NCBI GenBank assembly: GCA_048493715.1
Contig: JBGDCZ010000023.1
Span: forward strand, 1 to 42,544
Length of the DNA: 42,544 bases
Origin: Arsenophonus sp048493715
GTDB taxonomy: Bacteria > Pseudomonadota > Gammaproteobacteria > Enterobacterales > Enterobacteriaceae
Direction: 5' to 3'
Below, piece after piece: positions 9,079-17,445 of the stretch (position 1 is the stretch's first letter; each line of letters opens with the position of its first letter). The notes under the pieces were generated by a model, which saw nothing but the letters and a program-made list of their open reading frames with translations, was not told where the DNA came from and made no database searches. Made by a program: the position numbers and the translations under genes.

Positions 9079-9900
9079 ATGCGGTTTTACTATCGGCTTA
9101 GAAAGTTACGTAAAAAGAAAAAATTACATCGACAAAGATTTTGTTGTTGCCTTTTTTACCGATATAAACAGTTGATTGATAAAATGAAAAGAAAAAAAGT
9201 TGTCGTTTTAACTGGAGCCGGCATCTCAGCTGAGTCTGGAATTCGTACTTTCCGAGCAACAGATGGTTTATGGGAAGAGCACCGGATTGAAGATGTTGCT
9301 ACCCCTGAAGGTTTTGTGAGAGATCCTAAATTAGTACAACATTTTTATAATCAGTGTCGTTATCAATTACAGCAACCAAATATAAAACCTAATGCTGCAC
9401 ATTATGCATTAGCGAAGCTAGAACATATTTTAGGTGATAATTTTTTATTGGTAACACAAAATATCGATAACTTGCATGAAAAAGCCGGTAATAAACGTAT
9501 TATTCATATGCATGGTGAATTACTAAAAGCTCACTGCTGTCAATCAGGTCAAGTTATTGAATGGAAAGCTGATTTAACCACCTATGACCGTTGCCATTGT
9601 TGTCAGTTTCCTCAACCTTTGCGTCCGCATATTGTCTGGTTTGGTGAAATGCCACTGGGTATGGAGGAGATTTATCAGGCTTTATCATCAGCAGATATTT
9701 TTATCGCAATTGGTACTTCTGGCCATGTTTACCCGGCAGCCGGATTTGTGCATGAAGCTAAGCTTGCCGGAGCACATACGGTTGAATTGAATCTTGAGCC
9801 CAGTCAGGTTGAAAGTCAGTTTGATGAAAAACATTATGGTACAGCCACAAAAATTGTTGAAAAATACGTTACTGATTTACTTGTTGAGCTCAAACTATGA
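9079..9900 (+). CDS. cobB: NAD-dependent protein lysine deacylase (sirtuin) CobB
   Basis: CobB removes acyl groups from lysines, using NAD+ and yielding nicotinamide and O-acyl-ADP-ribose. The 273-aa product has the NAD-binding GAGISAESGIRTFR, the TQNIDNLHEKAG motif, the catalytic histidine in HMHGE and two cysteine pairs (HCC... and CHCC) in the zinc module. Residues 1-35 form a basic extension rich in R, K and C. Methionine 36 (ATG at 9184) corresponds to the start of the short E. coli isoform (CobB-S). AAGG lies 12 nt before the first ATG, whereas the internal ATG lacks a clear ribosome site, so the long form is annotated and both may be made. Confidence 0.95.
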   Translation: MRFYYRLRKLRKKKKLHRQRFCCCLFYRYKQLIDKMKRKKVVVLTGAGISAESGIRTFRATDGLWEEHRIEDVATPEGFVRDPKLVQHFYNQCRYQLQQPNIKPNAAHYALAKLEHILGDNFLLVTQNIDNLHEKAGNKRIIHMHGELLKAHCCQSGQVIEWKADLTTYDRCHCCQFPQPLRPHIVWFGEMPLGMEEIYQALSSADIFIAIGTSGHVYPAAGFVHEAKLAGAHTVELNLEPSQVESQFDEKHYGTATKIVEKYVTDLLVELKL

Positions 9901-10010
9901 ATAAGCAACAGCTAGCTATTATCAATAGATGCCGCTAAAGCTGATTTGACGCAATAATTGTCATTAATTCCTTCCGCATAATGTTATTACAGCATGTTGA
10001 GGGAGGAGAA

Positions 10011-11265
10011 ATGGATAGGCTTTTAGAGCGTTTTGGGGAATATATAACGGTTAATACTCAGTCAAAAAGTTACTCTAAATCTAAGCCGAGCAGCGCTGGT
10101 CAGGTAAAATTAGCCAAGTTACTAGTGGCGTAACTTATTGAGTTAGGCGTTTCTGCTATTGAACTGTTAGATAACGGCTTTATAATGGCCAAGCTAGCTG
10201 CTAATATCAAGTGATCTGTCCCTGCTATTGGTTTTATTTGTCATCTTGATACTTCACCCGATTTTATTGTAAAAATGTTAAGCCACAACTCATTGAAAAC
10301 TATCGTGATGGTGATATCGCATTAGGTATTGGTAATGAGGTATTATCGTCAGTGATGTTTCCTTTCCTATTCTGCATAAAATGATAGGTAAAACTTTAAT
10401 TACTACCGATGGTAAAACCCTATTAGGGGCAGAGAATAAAGCTGGTATTGCTGAAATTATGACGGCTATCAGCCATCTAAAGCAGCAAAATATCCCACAT
10501 GGCGACGTTTATATTGTATTTATCCCAGATACTAAAATATGTCCTGGTACTAATGCATAGATCTGCAAAAATTTAAACCTCAGTGGGCTTATACCTTAGC
10601 TGGTGGTGGTATTGGTGGGCTTGAATATGAAAATTTTAATATGGCTAATGTGGGAATAAAAATTATCGGTAAAGGCACACTGCGGGAGAGCACGAATGGT
10701 AATATGGTAAATGCCTTGACACTAGTTACCTGTATTCATAATCATCTCCCAAGCCAAGAGATGGTAGAATATTCAATAATGGCTCAATAGTTTTATCATC
10801 TAAATTACATTAAAAAAACGGTATAAAAAACCGAAATGAATTGTATTATTTGTGATTTTGATGATGAAAATTTTGCTAAACGTAAACAAGCACTGTTCTG
10901 CATTGCCGAACAGGTGGGAAAAGGTTTACACCCTGATTGTTATATTGAATTAACGGTTGATGATATTTGTTATAACCTATATAAGGTTTTTTGCCAGTTT
11001 CCACAGGAAATTGAGATTGCTAAACAAGTAATGATTGATTGCAATATTAAGCCTCTTATTCAACCTATTCGAAATATTACCGATGGGGCTTTATTAGCCT
11101 ATCGTGGTATACCGAGCCTAAATATTTTTACTGGCGGATAACAATTTTCATAGTAAATATGAACTTATCTCTTTAGAAGGTATGCAGCATGCGGTCGATG
11201 TTATTCTTCGTATTTTGGCATTAACTGCGCAAGATGTTACATCGGATACGGTAGAGAGAAACTAA
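10011..11265 (+). pseudogene. pepT: Peptidase T (tripeptidase), decayed
   Basis: The start MDRLLERFGEYITVNTQSK follows an excellent ribosome site (GGGAGGAG) and aligns with E. coli PepT, a cytoplasmic zinc tripeptidase. The frame is broken many times: TAA after KLLVA, TGA after AANIK, a frameshift near 10280, TAG near 10557, and frameshifts near 10790 and 11140. Remaining homologous blocks include ENYRDGDIALGIG, GKTLLGAENKAGIAEIM, VGKGLHPDCYIELTVDD, TDGALLAYRGIPSLNIFTGG and LISLEGMQHAVDVILRI. The metal-binding GADDKAG of the family reads GAENKAG. The gene is still nearly full length, so decay is by point lesions. Confidence 0.95.
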
Positions 11266-11340
11266 TAATTATTAGCCTGCATAATAAAATTATCAGCATG
11301 CAAAATTAGGTATGCTTTATTATTTACAGGTTAAACAATT

Positions 11341-12108
11341 TTAGTCGTTAAAATACCAATATCCATCATTGATTAATTTAGTGAGTAATTGCATAAAGCA
11401 ATTGTCGTTCAACACGTCACCTAACGTTTCTTGATGAATTTGTTGCTTTGCAAAAAGTGTATTGATGGCTGTAGTATTTAGCTCTGGAGATATTAACTGT
11501 TCACCATTAACAACGTATTGATCTGCAACACAGAGGGTACGTAAGCCATTCAGTTTGTAAAGAGTATTTCCTTGATTGAAAAGTTCGATAACTTGCTTAA
11601 TGGAGTAGGGTGGATCGGGCGGAGCGATGTCTAACTCGTGACGTGACCTGTGAAATAAAAGTGCTAAACCAGTGATTAAATGTTTGTGACTGAGCAAGAA
11701 ATTGCTGCATTATATGGTTTATTTTTGTTAATTCAGTTGGAAAAATCATGGTAGGATTGTCGCGTATAATTAAATCCGGATCATAATAGTGACAATTACC
11801 TAATTTATTAGCAATAAGATATCCTTTATATTCCACCAGGTTTTCCCCATGAAGGTTATTCAATTGAGACTTCACTTAATTACTCCGTAGGTTTTAGATC
11901 ACCGAGTAGCCGTGAATTATTTAATAGTTTTGCCTATTATCACCTGACTCAAGTTGGTGATCAATGCCAATGGTTAACGGCTTGTACTAGCAGTGACCAG
12001 CCTGTTTTAGCTAGATTGATCATAATTATCGAAAGGTCCGTGACTGATATTCCAATTTCCGTCTTGGTAGCGAGACAGAAGAGATTTCTCGAATGGCGAA
12101 ACGATCTT
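11341..12108 (-). pseudogene. roxA: Ribosomal protein L16 arginine hydroxylase RoxA (YcfD), decayed and rearranged
   Basis: Homology to E. coli RoxA, a Fe(II)/2-oxoglutarate oxygenase acting on ribosomal protein L16, appears in pieces. Minus-strand blocks are SRYQDGNWNISHGPFDNYD, GWSLLVQAVNHWH and DHQLESGD (12075 to 11941). A plus-strand block encodes ILYIPPGFPHEGYSIE through NSFAYY (11819-11940). The C-terminal minus-strand blocks run from LIANKLGN to DGYWYFND. The first third is lost, with the deletion fusing phoQ to roxA. About 75 codons, including the iron-binding HxD, are missing between NHWH and DHQLESGD. There are further frameshifts, one an extra G before TCACGTCACGAG near 11650. It converges with pepT as in E. 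coli. Confidence 0.9.
11819..11940 (+). other. 122-bp inverted segment inside roxA
   Basis: This stretch encodes RoxA in the opposite direction from its flanks. Flipping it back gives GAGTCAGGTG|ATATCC at one junction and TATTAT|CTTATTGCT at the other. The restored minus strand reads ESGDILYIPPG ... NSFAYYLIANKLGN with no stop and no gap relative to E. coli. The ends carry only ATA/TAT as terminal inverted repeats. Confidence 0.9.
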
Positions 12109-12119
12109 CATTATGTATA

Positions 12120-13100
12120 ACTGGCACGATGCAAGTAGTAGCCAATTTGTTGTGAAATTCGACCAATTTGTTCCAGCATGATAGGTTCAGCTTGTTCAAT
12201 GGTCATTTGTTTGCTTGAGCGAAGGGAGAGTAGGGTTGATTGTAACACCGCTAGCGGGGGTTTTTAGGCTATGGGTTAAGAAGTCAGCAAGTGTGGTACG
12301 GTATTTGGTATAGTGTTTGTGTTAATTGCCTAATAACTTATTTAAGTTGTGGACTAATGCGTTAAGCTCTAACGGTGGATTTTCATCAAGTGCTTCACGT
12401 TCACCTTTTTCAATACTACTGATTTGTGAACTTAAGGATTTTATCGGGTATAAACTCCAGGAAGTCGCCAGCCAAAGCATAGGAATGACCAGAATGAAAT
12501 TGGTTAGCACCACGTAGCCAAACCACCCCAAAACTAAGCCGGTTTTTTGTAGACCTAAAGTAAGGTATCTACCACCATGATGGTGAGCTGTGGTAGATTA
12601 TTCGTGGCCTAATAGTGATTAACAGAAACCGAGTGAGTTAAAGGAGCATATTTATTTTCAATATCAGCTATTTTTTTGCTTGCTTACTGCCGTTAGGTAG
12701 GTGAAACTTTAAGTAATTCAAACGTCGTATTGAAATCGGTATCTAATTTCGTACAATCCATCCTTTTTTAGCCATTCTTTTTCAATAGCAGGAATTTTGT
12801 GTTGCCGCCATAGAATTTCACCCTGTTGATTATAAATTAAAATAAAAACCGGCGCATTTAAGGTGAAATTAGGCGGAACGTGAATATCTAGCTTATTATT
12901 ACGCCATTACGCCAAGCTATAAAATAGATTACTTTGGCTACGTAGTAAGGTATAGGTTGTTTTATCAAAACAACTAAATAGCCAACAATAGCAACAGCGC
13001 CATATGAGAAGGTCAATGCTAATATTATCACTGAAGTTGCGAGTAAAAAACGGGTTCGCAACGAAAAGGGTTTTTTGCGTTTTAAAAAATTAAATAGCAT
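12120..13100 (-). pseudogene. phoQ: Sensor kinase PhoQ, decayed and truncated
   Basis: PhoQ is the inner-membrane Mg2+/antimicrobial-peptide sensor kinase. The relic starts MLFNFLKRKKPFSLRTRFLL and keeps the first membrane segment, parts of the sensor domain (NNKLDIHVPPNF, GEILWRQHKIPAIEKEWL), the second membrane segment plus HAMP (LTNFILVIPMLWLATSWSLYPIK) and the phospho-acceptor histidine region (THSLKTP). Several frameshifts and an in-frame stop (VNHY*ATNN) break it. Homology ends after YYLHRAS at 12120; the catalytic ATPase domain is gone and roxA sequence follows. The start overlaps the end of phoP by 11 nt. Confidence 0.95.
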
Positions 13101-13779
13101 TATTAGGATGTTCTGCGTCAAATCGATAACCTTGCCCACGAACGGTCACGATGACATCATTTGGCCACACTTGCATAATTTTTTTCGTAATCGCCCCATG
13201 TAAGACATCAATAGTATGACTTTCGCGTAATTCAGCACCTGGATAGAGTTGGCGTATCGGCGATTCTTTACTCACCACTTTACTGTTATTACGCATTAAG
13301 GTCTCTAAAATTGTATATTCAAATGCCGTCAGTTTGATATTTTTATCTCTAATCGTGAATTCCTTACGTGACATGTTAATAATAAAAGCGCCCAGTTGAA
13401 GTATTTGTGAAGCCAGGCCGCTATTACGCCGCATTAATGCTTGAATTCGCGCTAAGATCCCTTCAAGATGAAAATTAAACTACCTATTCTAATATTAACC
13501 GCCCGTGAACGTTGGCAAGAAAAAGTGGTGGCTTTAAATAGTGGTGCTGATGATTATGTAACAAAACCTTTTAGCTTGACGCCAGCGTTGGATCATGCTT
13601 AATCGATCTTCACCAGGTAATCCTAAGTCAACAATCGCAATATCGGGATTACTTTCTTGTAAAAAATAATCGGCTTCTTTAGCATCTGATACTGTATCGA
13701 CTTGGTGACAAGTCTCTTTTAACTGAACGGTTAGATGGTGACGTAAAAGCGCATTATCTTCTATAATTAACATCCGCAT
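13090..13779 (-). pseudogene. phoP: Response regulator PhoP, broken by an internal inversion
   Basis: PhoP is the OmpR-type DNA-binding partner of PhoQ. The minus strand from 13779 reads MRMLIIEDNALLRHHLTVQL with the phospho-acceptor aspartate in IAIVDLGLPGED, up to RWRQA. Residues from KIKLPILILTAR to DDYVTKPF are on the plus strand (13471-13572). The minus strand then resumes at HLEGILARIQALMRRNSG and continues through the winged-helix domain (LTAFEYTILETLMRNN, ELRESHTIDVL, VRGQGYRF). With the 102-bp segment flipped back the frame is open from start to stop, so the inversion is the only frame-breaking lesion. Substitutions such as MGRLRKK to HGAITKK suggest later drift. It lies upstream of phoQ as in E. 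coli. Confidence 0.95.
13471..13572 (+). other. 102-bp inverted segment inside phoP
   Basis: The plus strand encodes PhoP residues K-I-K-L-P-I-L-I-L-T-A-R through T-K-P-F, whereas both flanks encode PhoP on the minus strand. Flipping the segment joins RWRQA to KIKLPIL and VTKPF to HLEGIL with the same residue spacing as E. coli PhoP. The ends are AAAA (13471-13474) and TTTT (13569-13572), a 4-bp inverted repeat. Confidence 0.93.
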
Positions 13780-13910
13780 AACAACCTCAATTTCTCAATA
13801 AATCTACTAGAAAAAGTAGTAATAAATCCTATGGTAGAAGGATAGCTGGATGACGGCAAGATATTACTGAAGGAAAATAAAATAATATGTGGTTTTATTG
13901 GTTAATTAAA

Positions 13911-13943
13911 CAAAAATTAGGGTGAGTAGGTTTAGTGCTCACC
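13911..13943 (-). terminator. Rho-independent terminator of the mnmA-hflD-purB operon
   Basis: Read on the minus strand, GGTGAG (13943-13938) pairs with CTCACC (13926-13921) around an 11-nt loop, and CTAATTTTTG follows. It begins 9 nt after the purB stop. Confidence 0.6.
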
Positions 13944-13951
13944 GGTTAAAG

Positions 13952-15322
13952 TTATTTTAAATCATCAACCATATTGATTGAGTAGCCGATATAGTTGGCT
14001 GGTGTCATGGTTTTTAGGCGATTTTTTTCTGTTTGTGGTAAATCTAGGTTATCAATGAACGCTTTAATGTCGTCTGCTGTAGCGTGTTTACCGCGGGTGA
14101 GGGCTTTTAGTTTTTCATAAGGTTTTTCAATGCCATAGCGCCGCATAACGGTTTGAATAGCTTCAGCCAGCACTTCCCAATTAGCATCTAATTCAGTCAG
14201 TAAATTTTGCTCGTTGACCTCTAACTTATTTAAGCCTTTTAGTGTCGCTTGATAAGCGATTAAAGCATAGCCAATACCACTACCTAGATTACGTAATACT
14301 GTTGAATCAGTCAGATCACGTTGCCAACGTGAAATAGGCAATTTATTAGCTAGATGATTTAATAGCGCGTTTGCCAGTCCAAGATTACCTTCGGAGTTTT
14401 CAAAATCAATAGGATTAACTTTATGCGGCATGGTTGATGAACCAATTTCACCGGGGACTGTTTTCTGTCTGAAATGATTAAGCGCAATATAACCCCAGAT
14501 GTCGCGATCAAAATCAATCAGAATGATATTAAAACGAGCAATACAATTAAATAGTTCAGCAATATAGTCGTGAGGTTCAATCTGGGTTGTGAAGGGATTC
14601 CATTCAATACCTAACGAAGAGACAAACTCTTTACTGAACTGATGCCAATTAATATGAGGATAAGCTGATAAATGAGCATTATAATTACCCACCGCGCCAT
14701 TGATTTTGCCTAAAATTTCGATTTGCATGAGTTGTTGATATTGCCGCTCCATACGATAAGCAACATTGGTAAATTCTTTACCAAGGGTAGTCGGAGTAGC
14801 TGGTTGACCATGGGTTCTTGATAGTAATGGTAAAGCACGATAAACATGTGCCATCTCTTTTATGCGGTTAATAATTTTTTGCCATTGAGGAAGAATGACT
14901 TCATCACGGGCGGTTTTTAGCATTAAGGCATGAGCAAGGTTATTAATATCTTCAGACGTACAGGCGAAATGAATAAATTCTGCCCCTTTTTCTAGTTCAG
15001 GCATTGCTGCCATTTTTTCTTTTAAAAAATATTCAACCGCTTTTACATCATGATTGGTTGTTTGTTCAATTTTTTTGATCTGGAGTGCATCATTTTCAGT
15101 GAAATTAGCCACAATTCGCTCAAGATATCCATTTACATCAGAGCTAAATGGTGGCAATTCTCTAATCTCAGAGCATGCTGCTAATTTTTGTAGCCAGCGT
15201 ACCTCAACTTGTATACGAAATTTCAGTAAACCAAATTCACTGAAAATTGGACGTAAAATACTGACCTTATCACTGTAACGACCATCAATTGGCGATACAG
15301 CAGTCAGTGACGATAATTCCAT
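13952..15322 (-). CDS. purB: Adenylosuccinate lyase
   Basis: PurB catalyses two fumarate-releasing steps of purine synthesis: SAICAR to AICAR, and adenylosuccinate to AMP. The 456-aa product equals the E. coli length. It carries the fumarase/aspartase-superfamily signature with the catalytic serine in GSSTMPHKVNP (about residues 294-304), the catalytic histidine in SRTHGQPATPT (near residue 171) and the conserved TSEDINNLAHALML. The frame is intact and starts MELSSLTAVSPIDGRY as in relatives. It is the last gene of an mnmA-hflD-purB run, 21 nt after hflD. Confidence 0.98.
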   Translation of the reverse strand: MELSSLTAVSPIDGRYSDKVSILRPIFSEFGLLKFRIQVEVRWLQKLAACSEIRELPPFSSDVNGYLERIVANFTENDALQIKKIEQTTNHDVKAVEYFLKEKMAAMPELEKGAEFIHFACTSEDINNLAHALMLKTARDEVILPQWQKIINRIKEMAHVYRALPLLSRTHGQPATPTTLGKEFTNVAYRMERQYQQLMQIEILGKINGAVGNYNAHLSAYPHINWHQFSKEFVSSLGIEWNPFTTQIEPHDYIAELFNCIARFNIILIDFDRDIWGYIALNHFRQKTVPGEIGSSTMPHKVNPIDFENSEGNLGLANALLNHLANKLPISRWQRDLTDSTVLRNLGSGIGYALIAYQATLKGLNKLEVNEQNLLTELDANWEVLAEAIQTVMRRYGIEKPYEKLKALTRGKHATADDIKAFIDNLDLPQTEKNRLKTMTPANYIGYSINMVDDLK

Positions 15323-15343
15323 TGGTAATGACTCCCAAATTTA

Positions 15344-15970
15344 TTAACAATGAGCAAGAATTTCTTTTGCTTTAGTGATTAAGTGTTGACGCGAGAACGT
15401 TAATTGTAGGCGGTTTCCACCGATTTGTTGCCAGAGAACAGCGCTACGAATACCAGTAAAAAGTAGCGTGCGTACTTTGGCTTGTATTAATCCATTTTGC
15501 AAGATATGAGGAGAACCCGTTACCTGAATACGTGGGCCAAGAGGGCTGATAATATCGACATAAATACCGGCCAGCACATTGAAAATACCACTAGACATAG
15601 GTTCAAAATAATTTTTTTTGTCTTGTAATAGTTCAATACGGTGCTTAAGCTCATTATTTGCCGATGGATTTTTGCTTAGTCGGCGTTCTAGCCCAATTAG
15701 ACTTAATAAATAACGGGTTAAATCTATGGTCTGATTATTATTTGAGGTGGTAAGTATAGCCAGTAAGGTATTTAAACCAATGCGAAGATTTGCTTCACTA
15801 TTACCATAAACATCTAATGTCGATACTGGATTAAGATTTAGTATGCTATTAATCATGATTTCTATCGCATTATCGTCAATTTTACCTTCGTGAGCTGTTT
15901 GCTGAACTAAACAACATGCTTGGCAGATGCCAGCAAATGCAAGTGTAATATCATAAAAGTTTTTACTCAC
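15344..15970 (-). CDS. hflD: Lysogenization regulator HflD
   Basis: HflD is a peripheral inner-membrane protein known in E. coli for lowering lambda lysogenization by binding CII; its role in the cell is less clear. The 208-aa product (213 in E. coli) starts MSKNFYDITLAFAGICQA and has the conserved GSEANLRIGLNTLL-type block (here NSEANLRIGLNTLL), IYVDIISPLGPRIQVTGSP, and the C-terminal RSAVLWQQIGGNRLQLTFSR. The start overlaps the mnmA stop by 4 nt (ATGA), so the two are probably translationally coupled. Confidence 0.95.
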   Translation of the reverse strand: MSKNFYDITLAFAGICQACCLVQQTAHEGKIDDNAIEIMINSILNLNPVSTLDVYGNSEANLRIGLNTLLAILTTSNNNQTIDLTRYLLSLIGLERRLSKNPSANNELKHRIELLQDKKNYFEPMSSGIFNVLAGIYVDIISPLGPRIQVTGSPHILQNGLIQAKVRTLLFTGIRSAVLWQQIGGNRLQLTFSRQHLITKAKEILAHC

Positions 15971-17079
15971 ATTGACTCCTGAATACGTGTTTCAATAACG
16001 CCACCACCTAAGCAAATTTCACCTTGATAAAAGACCGCGGATTGACCCGGTGTGACTGCTGCAATAGGGTAACTAAATTGAACGGCTATTTTGTTGTCAT
16101 TGAGTTGGGTAATTGTGCAGGGAATATCTGGTTGACGATAGCGAATTTTAACGGTGCATTGATTGGTTTCTTTTAATGCTGGTGGATTGATCCAGTGAAT
16201 TTGTTGGACGATAAGACCCGTAGATATCAAACGTGGGTGATTATTCCCTTGAGCAACAATTAGAGTATTATTTTTGATGTCTTTATCAACAACGTACCAA
16301 GGATTATCGTTCGCTTCTTTTACACCACCAATCCCTAATCCCTTACGTTGACCTAGGGTATGATACATTAAGCCTGCATGTTCACCTAAGATTTTACCGT
16401 CAACCGTGATAATTGCGCCAGGTTTAGCGGGAAGGTAGCGGGCAAGGAAGTCGCGAAATTTACGTTCACCGATAAAACAGATCCCCGTTGAATCTTTCTT
16501 TTTAGCGGTAATTAATCCAATTTCTTCAGCAATACGGCGAACTGTTGATTTTTTAAGTTCACCAATTGGAAAAAGGCTTTGCGCCAGTTGAGTTTGATCC
16601 AAAGCATAAAGGAAATAACTCTGATCTTTGTTATTGTCCAGACCACGCAATAATTGCTGGCGGTCATTAACTGTTTTGCGTCGAACGTAGTGGCCAGTGG
16701 CGATATAATCAGCCGCTAAATCTTCGGCTGCAAATTCTAAAAATGCTTTAAATTTAATTTCTTTATTACACAGAATATCAGGATTTGGTGTGCGCCCAGC
16801 TTTATATTCAGCAAGAAAATGTTCAAAGACATTATCCCAATACTCGGCAGCAAAATTAACGGTATGAAGTTCTATGTCGAGTTTATCGCAAACTAATTGA
16901 GCATCGGCAAGATCGGCGGCGGCTGAGCAATACTCTTCATTATCATCATCTTCTTCCCAATTTTTCATGAACAGACCGGCAACCTGATAGCCTTGTTGCT
17001 TTAATAAGTAAGCGGATACGGATGAGTCAACGCCACCGGACATACCGACGATGACTTTTTTCAGGTGATTATCTGACAT
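15967..17079 (-). CDS. mnmA: tRNA-specific 2-thiouridylase MnmA
   Basis: MnmA puts sulfur on position 2 of the wobble uridine of tRNA-Lys, tRNA-Glu and tRNA-Gln, using ATP and persulfide relayed by the Tus proteins. The 370-aa product has the ATP pyrophosphatase PP-loop GMSGGVDSSVSAYLL (residues 12-26), the first catalytic cysteine in NPDILCNKEIKF (near 102) and the second in GICFIGERKF (near 200), and ends with the beta-barrel domain (FYQGEICLGGGVIE). The frame is intact. It is the first gene of the mnmA-hflD-purB operon. The upstream nudJ and rluE copies are dead. Confidence 0.98.
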   Translation of the reverse strand: MSDNHLKKVIVGMSGGVDSSVSAYLLKQQGYQVAGLFMKNWEEDDDNEEYCSAAADLADAQLVCDKLDIELHTVNFAAEYWDNVFEHFLAEYKAGRTPNPDILCNKEIKFKAFLEFAAEDLAADYIATGHYVRRKTVNDRQQLLRGLDNNKDQSYFLYALDQTQLAQSLFPIGELKKSTVRRIAEEIGLITAKKKDSTGICFIGERKFRDFLARYLPAKPGAIITVDGKILGEHAGLMYHTLGQRKGLGIGGVKEANDNPWYVVDKDIKNNTLIVAQGNNHPRLISTGLIVQQIHWINPPALKETNQCTVKIRYRQPDIPCTITQLNDNKIAVQFSYPIAAVTPGQSAVFYQGEICLGGGVIETRIQESM

Positions 17080-17162
17080 GAATAGATCTCACTGCGGCTG
17101 CGGGCAAACATAAAACAAATATCCTAACATACTGTGGCAAGTTGCACCATAGCAGCACAGGA

Positions 17163-17445
17163 TTAATCTCTTTTAGAGGTATGGAATTGATAAACTTCGA
17201 TTAAAGTTAAGGGAAAAAATTTTTGCCCCATGAAACAGCGTATGCTTTCTGCCACTAAAGGTGAGCGAAGACAAAGGCTGGATAAAATTTCATCAGCAGT
17301 TAGCGGCAGCAAAAATAGTTTCGTCGGCTTCTAAATGTCCAGCTGGTTGATTCCAGACTAATTTATTATTAACAATTTCTTCTATAATTAAAAACTTACC
17401 TTTAACATGAACTAAATTAGCTACAGTAACATGGGGTTTAAACAA
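17163..17445 (-). pseudogene. nudJ: Nudix phosphatase NudJ, internal deletion
   Basis: From a TTG at 17445 the minus strand reads LFKPHVTVANLVHVKGKF, then KLVWNQPAGHLEADET, matching E. coli NudJ (thiamine pyrophosphate/HMP-PP phosphatase). Just inside the Nudix box the frame hits stops. The rest resumes in another frame as ADEILSSLCLRSPLVAESI and runs to TAA at 17163. About half of the protein is deleted, including the catalytic RELWEETG part of the Nudix box, so it cannot be active. The start overlaps the end of rluE as in E. coli. Confidence 0.88.

Noticed and set aside
11819..13572. Site-specific phase-variation switch (invertase-controlled) for phoP and roxA
   Set aside because: The inverted repeats are only 3-4 bp and no invertase is nearby; roxA is dead by other lesions too. 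Microinversion by replication error is simpler, though phoP orientation deserves a read check.
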